Source: Capronia americana
Lineage: Eukaryota > Ascomycota > Eurotiomycetes > Chaetothyriales > Herpotrichiellaceae
DNA: 64,000 bases
Assembly (NCBI GenBank): GCA_016110215.1
Contig: JADWQD010000010.1
Coordinates: 496,001 to 560,000, forward strand
Direction of reading: 5' to 3'
The translations under genes were made by a program, and so were the position numbers. Below are positions 20,767-30,999 of the stretch, piece after piece. The stretch's first letter is position 1. Every line of letters begins with the position of its first letter. The notes beneath the pieces are model-generated. The model ran no database searches. It was not told the DNA's origin and saw only the letters and a program-made list of their open reading frames with translations.

Positions 20767-23700
20767 TCAGGCAAAATGCTGCGCAAAGAACGGCATTACC
20801 CTCTCTAGACACCTCTTGACCTCCACAGCTTCCTGCTCCATCCTCGTTCTCTGCTCTCGCAACCTCTCCATCTCAGTCAGCGCCTCTCTCTTCTCTGCCG
20901 ACAGGTCTTCAAACCCGCCAGCCAGCTTCTCATTCTCTTTCCTCAGCTCGAGCTTCTCGCGCTCGCGTTGCTCAACATCTGCCATCAGAGCCGAGAGCTC
21001 GCCTTCTTTTCGACGGAGGTTCTCTTGGTGTTTGGAAGTAGCAAGCGCTGCGGCCGTGACTTGCTTCCTAAGCTCGTCATTCTGGCCCTGCAATTCTCGG
21101 AGCAGTTTCTTGGACTGGTCAAGCTCATTGGTCGTACTTGCGAGCTTGGCCTCGGCATCCTTGTCGATTTTGGAGAGCGTGCTTTCGAGATCCTGCAACT
21201 TGCGGTCTTTCGAATTGAGTTCGTTCTTCAGGGCGCGGATTTGGACGTCAAAGTCTTCGGCTTGTCGTCTGCTCTCTTCTGTGCGAAGAGTTTCGGCGCG
21301 ATGAAGCTTCTTCTCCAGCTCCTCGGTGGCACGATCTCGTTGTGCAAGCTGGCTCTTCACAGAACGGAGTTCCTGCTCAAGACCCTCGGAAGCACGGTCC
21401 CGCTGTGACAGCTGACTCCTCAGAGAGCGGAGCTCTTGCTCGAGACTCGACGCGCGGCTTTCCTTGTCTTTCTCGGCCTGCTGTAAGTTTGCCTCGAGCT
21501 CGGATATCTTCCGATCCTTCACACTCAAGTTGCTCTTCAATGACCGCAGCTCCTGGCTGATGGTTTGCAATCTGTCGTCGTTCTGCGTGTGTGTCTTTTC
21601 CACATGCTCGAGCTCATCTTCAAGCTTATCGATTTGACGTTGCAGATCTTTCTTCTCTGCCTCCAGTCTCGTTATGATCTGGCCGGCCTGGAGGACTTGC
21701 TCCCGACGAGTTGCTAGCTCCTCTTCCGTCTTCTTTTTTGAGTCCAGGGCTTCGTCGAGTTGGTCTTCGAGCGTTTCCTGTTCGGTAATGGCCTCGGCCA
21801 GCTTCTCAGACAGCTCACTTTCTCGGTATTGCAGCCTCTTGAAGATCTCTTCTTTGTCCAGAGCTAGTGCTCGCTCCGAATCGAGTGTCTGCTGGATGCG
21901 TTGCGCTTCGATTTCTGCGCGTCTTCGTTCGTCTTCCACTCGCTGTCTCTCTGCTGCATCGTGTCTCATCTTGACCTGCAGCTGTTCAATCTTCTCGTCT
22001 CGCCTCTTGACTTCACTCGCAGTACGAGTCGCGCCCAGCAAAGGTTTCATGCGGACGAACAGCCGCCACCACGGGTTGGCTTGAAGATCGAGGTAGACGT
22101 TGAGGTTTCGTTGGATCACCCTCGTGGCTTCTGCACGGTAAAGCTGCTTGAAGGCCATGCGTCGTTGCATGAAGCCTCGAGCAATGGACTGGAACCTAGA
22201 CATGATCTCCCGGATCAGGGCGTCTCGTTGCTCTTCCAAGTCGGCCAAGACTCCCGCCCGGAAGAACACCTTTGTCAGACCGACGCGATAATTTGATTGT
22301 TCCATTTTCAACCGGTTGAGCATGATCTTCGCCGCTTCTTGGCCTCCCAAGTATCCCTTTGGCATGTCTTTGCAAAGGACCTCGTATCTCGATCGGAACT
22401 CTGCAAACGTCAATCTGTTCGGGAAGCCAGTACGCGCGATCCGGATGCCCTCAAGCACACCGTTACACCGCAATTGATCCAGGACCAGGGGTGCAACGAA
22501 TTGCTTCGGTTTCTTCTTGTGATTGGGCAGGATACACCGGACGAAGTGAGGTTGTGTCGAGTGCAACTGCCGCATCAGAATGCTCAGTTGCTCCTTGTGT
22601 CTCTGGGCAACGGTTCGGAACAAGCCCTTTTTGACTCGACTTCTTGGGCTGTACGGCTCATCAACCTCGTCGACACAGTCGCTGAAGAGGCTGGCAATGT
22701 GCTCATCTCTCGAGGCGGCGAGGAGCCGGGTCAGGTTGTCGTTGAGAGGATCTTTGTTCTTTTCCAGCCAGCCTTCTGTCGAGTATTCGACTTCAGCCGC
22801 ATAGTGCGTTAAGATGAAGCCTTGCCGGGTACGCGCGGGCGCATATTTATTCGTTTTATTCTCCCACAAAGAATTCAGCTTCTCGGTGAACGACTTATCC
22901 GTAGCCTTTGGCATCACCGAGTCTTCATCGAGGCAGGAGAAAATACCGATAGGGTTGGGCAGCTCAATTAGGTCAATTGTTGGCTGGAGATCTTTGCCGA
23001 AGTCAATGAACTGCCATTCGATCTGCTCGCGCGCATACTCTTCTTGTTCTAGAACGAACATGTAGTGGTTGAAGAACTGCTGCAGCTTTTCGTTTGTGTA
23101 GTTGATGCACAGCTGTTCGAAGCTGTTGGTCTCAAAGATCTCGAATCCGGCAAGATCGAGCACTCCGATAAAGTGGCTATCATCGCTGCTGACACCACCG
23201 CGGTCAAGCTGGTGGTTGATTTTGGACACCAGGTCTCCGAACCCGCGTTCATAAATGCCTTTGGACAACGCATCAAGCGCAAGACGCACTTGCTCGGGTG
23301 TTTGGACCTTTTCAACCCATTCTCGGCCGGCCTTCACTCTGGGATGCAGGAGACCTTTGACGAAGGGCTCGGGTTGCACACCCAACAACCGACAAGCCTT
23401 GTCTATGGACGCTCGAGCTTCGATGGTCAGTGAAGCTTGGTCTGTAGCTCTGCTCTCTTGGCGGACGCCAACGTTGCCCAGGTGTAATATCGCGGCCACG
23501 GTTCGGAAAATGGCCATCTGCTCCTTCTCGGAAAAGTTCATGATGTGGAACGCTTCAATCAGGGTGTTCCACTCATCCCGATCAGAAACTCCGCCAATGG
23601 TGTCATTACCGGCACGGGTATAAGCAAAGTCTTCGACATCCATGCCGGAAATGAGCAAAGCCTCTCTCATCCGCTGATCCGCTCCGGCCAGCAGCTGGTA

Positions 23701-24831
23701 GAAGACATGGTAACTTCGTTCTTGCTGGCTGACTTTAACCACTCTTGACTTTTCGAGGAGATACCAATCGATGAAGGCGCCAGCAATTTGGCCAGACCGA
23801 GTGAATTGGATCCGAATGAACTTTCCGAACCTGGACGAGTTGTTGTTTCTGACCGTCTGGGCGTTACCGAAGGACTCGAGAATGGGATTGGCACGAAGAA
23901 TCTGCTGGGAGAGGTTCGAGAGCTGTTTCCCTGGCGTTCTGCCCGTCACCGGTGTGTCCAGATCCGACGTCGCAACGGCAGCCAGGTACTGAATGACCTT
24001 TTTGGTATTCTCGGTCTTGCCCGCACCTGACTCGCCGGTCACCAAGATGCTTTGGTTCTCCCCTTCCTCGACCAAGCGGCGGAAGGCAGCGTCGGAAACT
24101 GCAAAAATGTGGGGTCGAGTGTCTTCCCTCGTTTGCCCTTTGTACATGCGAACATAGTCGTTACCGTAAATGGGCAAGGGGCAGTACGGATTGATGGCAA
24201 CCAAGAACAGACCAGAGTAAGTGTAGATAAGATCAGCCTGATATCGGGTGTAGAGGTTGTGGATGACTGAGCCTTCGTTGAGATGAGTGAGTTCTGCCAT
24301 GTCGTCGGCTTTGTCAAACTTCGCCGGGTTGACCTTATCCACCTCATCGACGTCGGCCTGTATTGATGAGCCATTGTCGAATTGTACAGCGACTTTGTTT
24401 CCCGGTAGATCTTCAGTTATCCATCCCCGGACGAACGCCCTCTCCGGATCTTTAACCCAGACATAACGTTTCCCGGAAAAGTCATTCTCGCCTTCGATGG
24501 CTGAGATTCTGTCCTCACTCTTACGCATCTCTTCTGACTTGATGAACTTGGGTGCAAATGTACTGGAGGTGCTTGCCTGTCGCTGAATCGAGTTGTTGCG
24601 CAAATGGGAGGGGACGGAGCTGAAGGACGCCGTGGGCGAGTACGACTGTTGTCGTTCATGTCTGGAGGTTGCCGTGGGTGTCGGCGTAGGAGAGGCAAAG
24701 AGTAGTGACTTGTTGTAGCTGGAAGGAGACATTGGCGACTGGATCGACATGTCTGAATGAATTGATCTGGTGAAGGGCCGCTGGCTCTGGCTGAAGGGAG
24801 ATGTGTCGGGACTGCGGTCGTGAAGCAGCAT
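20767..24831 (-). CDS. Class II myosin heavy chain with short tail
   Basis: Conventional myosin, the actin motor of the septation ring in fungi. The first in-frame ATG at 24831 gives 1354 aa; an upstream exon cannot be excluded. Order: Ser-rich N-terminus, SH3-like subdomain (YVWVKDPERAFVRGWI), motor with P-loop GESGAGKTENTKK, switch II DLAGFEIF and a NYTNEKLQQFFN helix, then an IQ-like segment (ATRVIQRNLNVYLDL), the class II hinge NPWWRLFVRMKPLL, and a heptad coiled coil of about 500 residues rich in E/K/L/Q. The ORF then ends (MPFFAQHFA). Filamentous-fungal myosin II usually has a tail about three times longer (proteins near 2,000-2,400 aa by my recollection). A GTAATG donor-like site 14 codons before the stop might start an unseen intron, but no coding follows for 700 bp. 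Confidence 0.9.
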   Translation of the reverse strand: MLLHDRSPDTSPFSQSQRPFTRSIHSDMSIQSPMSPSSYNKSLLFASPTPTPTATSRHERQQSYSPTASFSSVPSHLRNNSIQRQASTSSTFAPKFIKSEEMRKSEDRISAIEGENDFSGKRYVWVKDPERAFVRGWITEDLPGNKVAVQFDNGSSIQADVDEVDKVNPAKFDKADDMAELTHLNEGSVIHNLYTRYQADLIYTYSGLFLVAINPYCPLPIYGNDYVRMYKGQTREDTRPHIFAVSDAAFRRLVEEGENQSILVTGESGAGKTENTKKVIQYLAAVATSDLDTPVTGRTPGKQLSNLSQQILRANPILESFGNAQTVRNNNSSRFGKFIRIQFTRSGQIAGAFIDWYLLEKSRVVKVSQQERSYHVFYQLLAGADQRMREALLISGMDVEDFAYTRAGNDTIGGVSDRDEWNTLIEAFHIMNFSEKEQMAIFRTVAAILHLGNVGVRQESRATDQASLTIEARASIDKACRLLGVQPEPFVKGLLHPRVKAGREWVEKVQTPEQVRLALDALSKGIYERGFGDLVSKINHQLDRGGVSSDDSHFIGVLDLAGFEIFETNSFEQLCINYTNEKLQQFFNHYMFVLEQEEYAREQIEWQFIDFGKDLQPTIDLIELPNPIGIFSCLDEDSVMPKATDKSFTEKLNSLWENKTNKYAPARTRQGFILTHYAAEVEYSTEGWLEKNKDPLNDNLTRLLAASRDEHIASLFSDCVDEVDEPYSPRSRVKKGLFRTVAQRHKEQLSILMRQLHSTQPHFVRCILPNHKKKPKQFVAPLVLDQLRCNGVLEGIRIARTGFPNRLTFAEFRSRYEVLCKDMPKGYLGGQEAAKIMLNRLKMEQSNYRVGLTKVFFRAGVLADLEEQRDALIREIMSRFQSIARGFMQRRMAFKQLYRAEATRVIQRNLNVYLDLQANPWWRLFVRMKPLLGATRTASEVKRRDEKIEQLQVKMRHDAAERQRVEDERRRAEIEAQRIQQTLDSERALALDKEEIFKRLQYRESELSEKLAEAITEQETLEDQLDEALDSKKKTEEELATRREQVLQAGQIITRLEAEKKDLQRQIDKLEDELEHVEKTHTQNDDRLQTISQELRSLKSNLSVKDRKISELEANLQQAEKDKESRASSLEQELRSLRSQLSQRDRASEGLEQELRSVKSQLAQRDRATEELEKKLHRAETLRTEESRRQAEDFDVQIRALKNELNSKDRKLQDLESTLSKIDKDAEAKLASTTNELDQSKKLLRELQGQNDELRKQVTAAALATSKHQENLRRKEGELSALMADVEQREREKLELRKENEKLAGGFEDLSAEKREALTEMERLREQRTRMEQEAVEVKRCLERVMPFFAQHFA

Positions 24832-25525
24832 ATTGCCGCCAGTGAGAGAGGATGCGCTGTCACCCACAAGCGATTGCGTGCTATTGCTGCCAATGCATTA
24901 GTACATACTGGTTCAGTAAGATGGACAATGTCAGAAATCCAGTGGGTAATGGTGGGCGTTGTTTGTTGCAGCCTCGATTGGGGATGGCGCACCTGCGCAC
25001 GGCAACCGACGCGCCACCGTTGCCACCTACACATGAGGGGCGAAGACGTAGAAGTGCTCGTCCGTAGGCACAATCGCTGCTACTGTGGGCGTCACAAAGC
25101 AGACAAGCAGTTCGCGTGTATAGCCCAACAGCCCACCGTACACCGGGTGCCAAGTGAAAGTCAATGTCTGTCTGAAGTGCAGAACGGCACCACTGACTCT
25201 CTGACCAACTCGCATGTATCGAAAGTAGAAGATCGTATCGACCATCACGATCTGGAAGGTAACCGTCCATCCTCCTGGAAGGACTTGTGCGCTCAGGCCG
25301 ACTGCAGGAAGAGTTCTGATCCAGAACACAAAGTTGTCGGGCATTGTGAATGCACAAAGCTGCGTGTTCCTGGTGTTGAATCTGCGGACTGTCTCAGTGA
25401 TGATAATGAGCGGTTTTTTGGAGTCTGTGAGAGCGTGTCTTTGTGGGATCCCCATTTGGCGCCGATGACATCGTGCACGGCGTCGTCTCTCTTGACTGTT
25501 TTCCACCGACTCGTGCTCTGCTGAA
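24832..25525. promoter_or_regulatory. Divergent intergenic region, myosin II / zf-C3H1 protein
   Basis: About 690 bp with both promoters. A minus-strand ORF (25506-25027) is open but has no recognisable domain; I do not call it. Confidence 0.4.
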
Positions 25526-28500
25526 ATGGCGCATCCTTACTCTTCCACCCCGTTGTACACGGGCACACCCTCATACGCGCCTCAGCAGCAGTCCTACTAT
25601 CCCTCATATCCATCTAATGGCCAGCAACAGATCCAAAGTCCTCCAGGCCTCCTTCAGCAGCCTGCGCAGGGGCAGGGTCAACCACCGTTATTTCCTACCT
25701 ACCAGCAGCAGCAGCAGCAGCAGCAACCGCCGCCCTCGACCAGTGGTCCGAGATTTGAACAAAATTCGCAGCTTCCTCTTCCTGCGCCGCCTTTTCCTCC
25801 TTTTCCACCTCCCATCAACTTCAGTTCCGACTTCTTCAAACAGTTTGCAAGCGGGGGCTTTCTACCTCCACCTCCTCCCAATCTCCCTCCAGTTCCACTC
25901 CCCAGTCCTGGATATCCCCAGCTGAATGCCTCGGTGAACAGCTCCGCCTCATCACCATATCCGCAGTTTCCTACGGCTGCAGCGCAGGGTTTCGGTTCAG
26001 GCTTTGTCCAAAATGAACATACGCGGCAGCAGCACGGCGATCCCTACATAGGGTCACAACATACCACCGCCCAAGCTGGGATGGAATGGCCAAGAGATAG
26101 CCACACATACAACGCGCCTATGGCACAGAACGCAAATACGAACAACCCACGTCCCATTTCTAGGGGCGTGATTAATCTAGCCAACGACAAAGGTAGGTGC
26201 GCTTGGCCTGCGATGTTCCTCGTCTAATCAGCCTGCAGACCAGTCGCTTCCCTCGTTTGGTTCGAGGTCTGACCTTGACATGCTCTTCGCAACTGCCCAG
26301 AATCAAGCCGGACAAGCGACGCCTGTGCACGAAATGGCTCTATCTCAAGATATTGATAGAAACAACCTTGCCGAGCATGAAACAGCAACGGATGGTGGCG
26401 CTTCTCGTAAGTATTTCTCAGCTTGATTTTCGAACCCAACTAAGCTTTGTCCAGCCTATGATCCCACCCGACCTGCTACAATCCAAGAGAGACCGTCAGG
26501 GAGCTTCGCGGCCACCAGTAATGCCTCCAAGAAGAGCGCCCCAAAGAAGGTGGAGAGAATTTATGACAACAAGTCACACACCGAGTTGAGACAACTCGCT
26601 AAGGGCGCAGTTCTATCCCTGGTGCCTCACAAAATCCTCTACGCAGATTTGGTCAAAGAAGGCGTGAATCCTCAGATCCTGCGAGAGTTGTATGGAGAGC
26701 TTGGCCTCAGGATCGAACCGGAACAGTCCAAAGAAAAAGTCGTTTCTATGTCTGGCGCGGACGGAGCTGCGCCAGGCCAGCAGACGAAGGTCGATGCGCA
26801 TGACTATCCCCTCATACCAACGGATGTTCAAGCTGTCACCCCATTAGCTCCTGCTGCTACCACCGGTTCAGCGGTGGCCGCTGAGCCTCCTCCGCCGCCG
26901 CCCGCAGGCCTAGATGCGAGGAAGCAACAGTCAGCACCAAATCCTAGCCTAGAGCGAAAGGATAGGATCGCCCAGCTCCTTGCTGCGAAAGCGGGTCGTC
27001 CTACTCCTCCGCCCACCTCTCAAACCTCCGCTTCACGAGAAGATACTTCGGCGCCACTTCCTGCTACTCCATCTACAAACCCGACCGAAGTTGCTACAAC
27101 ACTTCCCCTCTCCCAAGTTGCGCCTGTCAGCCAGCCAGAAACCACTGCCCCTATGCCCGTTGCCGGGGCAAATAAATCCAAAGCACAGATTGAGCTGGTG
27201 AAGCAGAAGATGGAACAGCTGAAGCGTGAGGCCCAGGCCCGGACCGAAGCTATCTTAGCACAACCTTCCCCGGCACAAGCGGCCACTCCTGACCGCAACG
27301 GTTCAGTCGACGTTACCAAGTCGGCGCCTCAGTTCGGAAGCGTCACGCCTCTGCCAGCGAGCAATGTGTCTTCTTTTAACCAGCCCTCAGTAACATCTCT
27401 GATACCAGGACTGTTTATGAGCTCCAGCGAGGCGCCTGGAATAGCTGAATCGACCAATCAACCATCACCGCTCCAATCTTTGTCGTCCTCCATACTGCCA
27501 GCGAAACGCTCCTCAGACCTCAATGCCACTTCATCAGCCTTCCAACCGCCGGCCAAAAAATCAAATATGCAACAGGATCTGCGATTTACACCTTCTTTCC
27601 AACCTGCAGACAATGACCTCGACTATGAGTCGGAGGGTGAAGTTGTTGAAGATCCCGAGAATGATACCATGGCCCTGGATCAGGAGCCCGAGCAAACTTC
27701 TCGGCAAGAACACCAGGCTCACGAGTCGTCGCTTGCCATCGCTCCTTTCCCGAGCAGATCCGCAGGCGATCAAAGCGCCACAACGTCGCTGCAGGTTGCC
27801 TCAAACAATGGACCTGGAAGCGGCCAACTGTACCGTGCCAAACAGTCTGAGATAGAAGCTATGCGTCGGAGGATTGCTGAGATGGAACGCAACAAGCTGA
27901 AGCGGACCAGGAGCCAGTTAGAATCTCCATCCTCTTCAAAGCCTGCGACGCCTCCTGTTGGCGGAGAAGAACATCAGCCGAGCAGCTCGCCCATCGCTCA
28001 GCCGCTTGAGTTGAATGGAACTCAGCGCCAGCCTTTCGGGAACCGGACTGCATCGAAGTTGACTCGCGAGCAGCTTCAAGAACGAGCTGCCGCGCTGAAG
28101 GCAGAAGTCTTAAGGCAGCGTGTACAACGTCAACAAGTGTTGCAAGAAGGTCTGCCAGACCTCAATGCGGAAGTTAGAAAGACAGAGAGTCGGCTGGAAA
28201 ACTCGCGCAAAGAGCTGAGCCAGATTCGTGGACAAATCCACGGTCTTCGGGCAGAGTTAGACCGATTAGTCGCGCAAGAGAAGGAGCTTGACGAGGAGGT
28301 TGGCCGTTTCGAACAGCAGCTCAAGGAAGGCCAAGAAGGTCAGAAGCAATACTCAGATGAGCTGCAACAGATTAAGCTCGAAAAACTGGCCGAAGAACAA
28401 GCAGTGCCTGCCCAGCAAGAAACGGTTATCACTCCAGCGGCACAGCCACCAACTACCGCGGATTCACAGCAACTACCAAGCTTGAGCAACGGGGATGTAG

Positions 28501-29867
28501 CCAGCCAAGAGGCCACTTACCAAGACGATCAGGGTCTGGCCGACGTGCCGCTGGACTCTGCCACCGCTCCGCTTACTGATGTCGATGCTGAAATGCAAGT
28601 GGAAGACAATGACAACAACCGAACGTCAAACCAGGTCGATATCCCGGCGCTCGAACCTCCCATTGAGCACGAACAGCAAATGCAGATAGATAACGTCACA
28701 GAGCCTCCTGCTTCCCACCAATTTGGAAACTCTGAGCCGGAAGAACCCGAGTCCGCCGATGCACAACTTCAGGCTGCCCTTGACGACCAACTGGGAGCAG
28801 GCGAGATGGAGATCTCACCAGAACCTGAAGATTACGAGGAATCCCACGAGACGCTGCCAACAACTCTGACGGCACAAGAGTCTACAGAAGAGACGATGGA
28901 CATGGACATGGATAATGAGAGTAACGGAAGTGCGAGCATGTCTGGCTCGGATGATGAAGAAGAGGAAGAGGAATACGAGCCTGCCGAAGTCGACACCTCT
29001 GTGCCAATGCAACAATCGGAGGACGAGGACGAATATGACCCTGAGACCGCCCCCATCGAAAGTAACACACCGACGACCGGAGTTCGAGATGACAGCGAAG
29101 ATCTCCACAAGCCAAAAGCAGTTATGGACGTAACAGAGGGCATTCCAGCTCGAGCCGAGTCCGAGGCTCCTATTAACGGTAGTTCAGCAACAGCATTGGA
29201 CCCTAATGGGTCTCCCGCGGAAGAACAGGCCCCGGTTGATGATGTGTCTGTTGTCTCAGAAGTGCCAACTAACACCCGGGACGATTTCGAATCAAACGCA
29301 CAGCTTACCGAAGCCGATGCCATGGTCAAGCCGGCCCCCGGACAGAGCGAAGCGGCTGAAGGGTTTACTTTCCTTTCCGGCAATGCCACTCCAACCGCTC
29401 ATTTCGTGCCCTACAAAACTCCCTTCAGCTCCTTCAAGAGCTACCGGTTTCATTCTGACTTCAACGACACAGTCAAATCGGGCTACCGCTCGTTGACGTA
29501 TAGCAACAACATCGACCACTCTCGTCCTCTCTGTCCTACTGAACTTTCTGGTCAGACTTGCAACGACCAGAACTGCGAAGAGCAGCATTTCAGCCAGCTC
29601 GGTTTACCGGATGAGAAGATTCTCGTGCAAATGTCCTCCGCGAGTGATTTCAAGGATAAAGCCACAAAAGACGAATTTCACGCGGGCTTGAAGCAGGTTA
29701 TCGCCGGGTTGAGGGCCAATGAGGTCAAAGATTTTGAGAAGGTGGCCGAAGCGCTTTCGAAATATCGAAGAGACTTCTCTGCCGCGAGGGAGGAGAAGGT
29801 CAATGAGCAAGGGACGGCAACAAAGGAACCCGGATCTATACCCAGTGCAGGAGGTCCAGATTCATAG
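25526..29867 (+). CDS. zf-C3H1 zinc-finger protein (Red1/ZFC3H1-like)
   Basis: Exons 25526-26192, 26239-26406 and 26455-29867 with introns of 46 and 48 nt; 1415 aa. The N-terminal third is Pro/Gln-rich and disordered (poly-Q at about 25700, FPPFPPP runs). The middle has a coiled coil (about 28040-28400) and acidic stretches. Near the C-terminus is the zf-C3H1 finger: CPTELSGQTCNDQNCEEQH, i.e. C-x8-C-x5-C-x3-H. This finger defines fission yeast Red1 and human ZFC3H1, scaffolds that bind Mtr4-type helicases and feed RNAs to the nuclear exosome. That role is inferred from the domain. Splicing keeps frame exactly at both junctions (NDK|DQSLPSF; GAS|PYDPTRP). Confidence 0.85.
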
Positions 29868-30495
29868 GGAGTCGGAAAGAGATCCGCCTCCATTGCAAAC
29901 TTCCCTCAAACGCAAAGACGAGACGTTGTTTGGCGGTTGTCGAGACGCAAAGGTGGTGTTCGACGGACGGTGGACTCGAGTCGAATCTCTCCATAATATG
30001 AGTGCAGTGTATTTCATGAGCAAGGAGGATTTGGATGACCTGCATGAGCTGATGCCACTCCATGCGGAGGGTCAGCACGTATCGACGAGGGCGTACGAGA
30101 TGCTCGAAGAGTTTCTCGAGTCACTCAGGGCGGCGCAATGCAACGGTTATGCCAAGCAGCTGGGAGAGGGTCGAAGGTTCTACGTGTGTAATAACATTAT
30201 TTGTGATTGCTGAGAGCAGGGAGTTGAGACGTGCTTGCTCCCTGGATATTGCGACGGATGGGACTTGTGCATTTACACAGTGAATTGTTCGTAGCGCACT
30301 TCCTTAGCCAGAGCATGGAGTCTGCAAGCCCTGGATTCAACTGTACGCGAGCATAGCGGTTGGAGCGTTCCATCACCGAGGCGAAAAGTATTGACGTTGT
30401 CATTGTGTTCATCATAGCTTCACTCATTCCACACTCCAGGGTAATCGCCTTGCTCGACTCATCCAGACTGGTCGCACAGTCACCACCCGTTCGCG
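29868..30495. other. Intergenic region downstream of zf-C3H1 gene
   Basis: 628 bp. A plus-strand frame stays open to 30213 past the zf-C3H1 stop, but it is in another frame, lacks a good start of its own and shows no motif. Probably 3' UTR plus the promoter of the next small gene. Confidence 0.35.
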
Positions 30496-30973
30496 ATGCC
30501 ACTGGCCCTACCGTCAGATGAAGAGGAGGAAAGGGCGACGCAGGATCCTGACGACGAGTCAGGCACGATAGCCGCCATCCGGGAACTGAACAGCCAAAAC
30601 TTCACCTCTGCATCATCCCTTGCTTTAGACTGGCTTCTTTCTCTAATCTGCCCCGGTCTTCCCATCCTTCCTCCTCCTGTAAGAGTCTCCGCACAGCGTC
30701 ACACGGTCGGGTTCTCAGCATGTCACAGCATGCGGTCTGTCAGCTGTCTACGAGTCACTGTGGAGTTAGTTCCCGCGCCTCTCCCATGGCCGATAACCAA
30801 ACTCGACCAACAACCTGTATTGATACTTCGATAGGCTAGAGTTTGACGATCGAGATCCTACTAAGTTAGATACGAACGTCAAGAGTTGGACACAAGCTAT
30901 CCATCAGGGCAAATATGCATGGCTCACGCTGATGAGTGCAGAATCTCTCACAGTGTTCCCCCAATGCCATTGA
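30496..30973 (+). CDS. Hypothetical small protein, two exons
   Basis: I do not recognise this gene. Proposed exons are 30496-30678 (donor GTAAGA) and 30842-30973, 104 aa. Exon 1 encodes an acidic start (MPLALPSDEEEERATQDPDD) and a hydrophobic ALDWLLSLICPGLPILPPP. Exon 2 encodes FDDRDPTKLDTNVKSWTQA and GKYAWLTLMSAESLTVFPQ before TGA. Both exons have coding-like composition, and the intervening 163 nt has stops in the needed frame. The acceptor (CTAGAG) is weak, so other splicing is possible. It ends 26 bp from the convergent MurQ-kinase gene. Confidence 0.4.
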
Positions 30974-30999
30974 CGTCGAAGAGAAGTCCCAATCCAAAC

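Noticed and set aside
20767..20830. A 24-nt mini-intron in the last myosin codons
   Set aside because: Too short to splice; kept only as a note on a possible longer intron.
25027..25506. 159-codon minus-strand ORF with hydrophobic stretches upstream of myosin
   Set aside because: No domain, lies in a divergent promoter region, and the composition may be chance; not enough to call a gene.
29719..30213. Plus-strand ORF overlapping the end of the zf-C3H1 gene
   Set aside because: It overlaps the real coding frame in another phase, and its remainder has no motif; probably 3' UTR.
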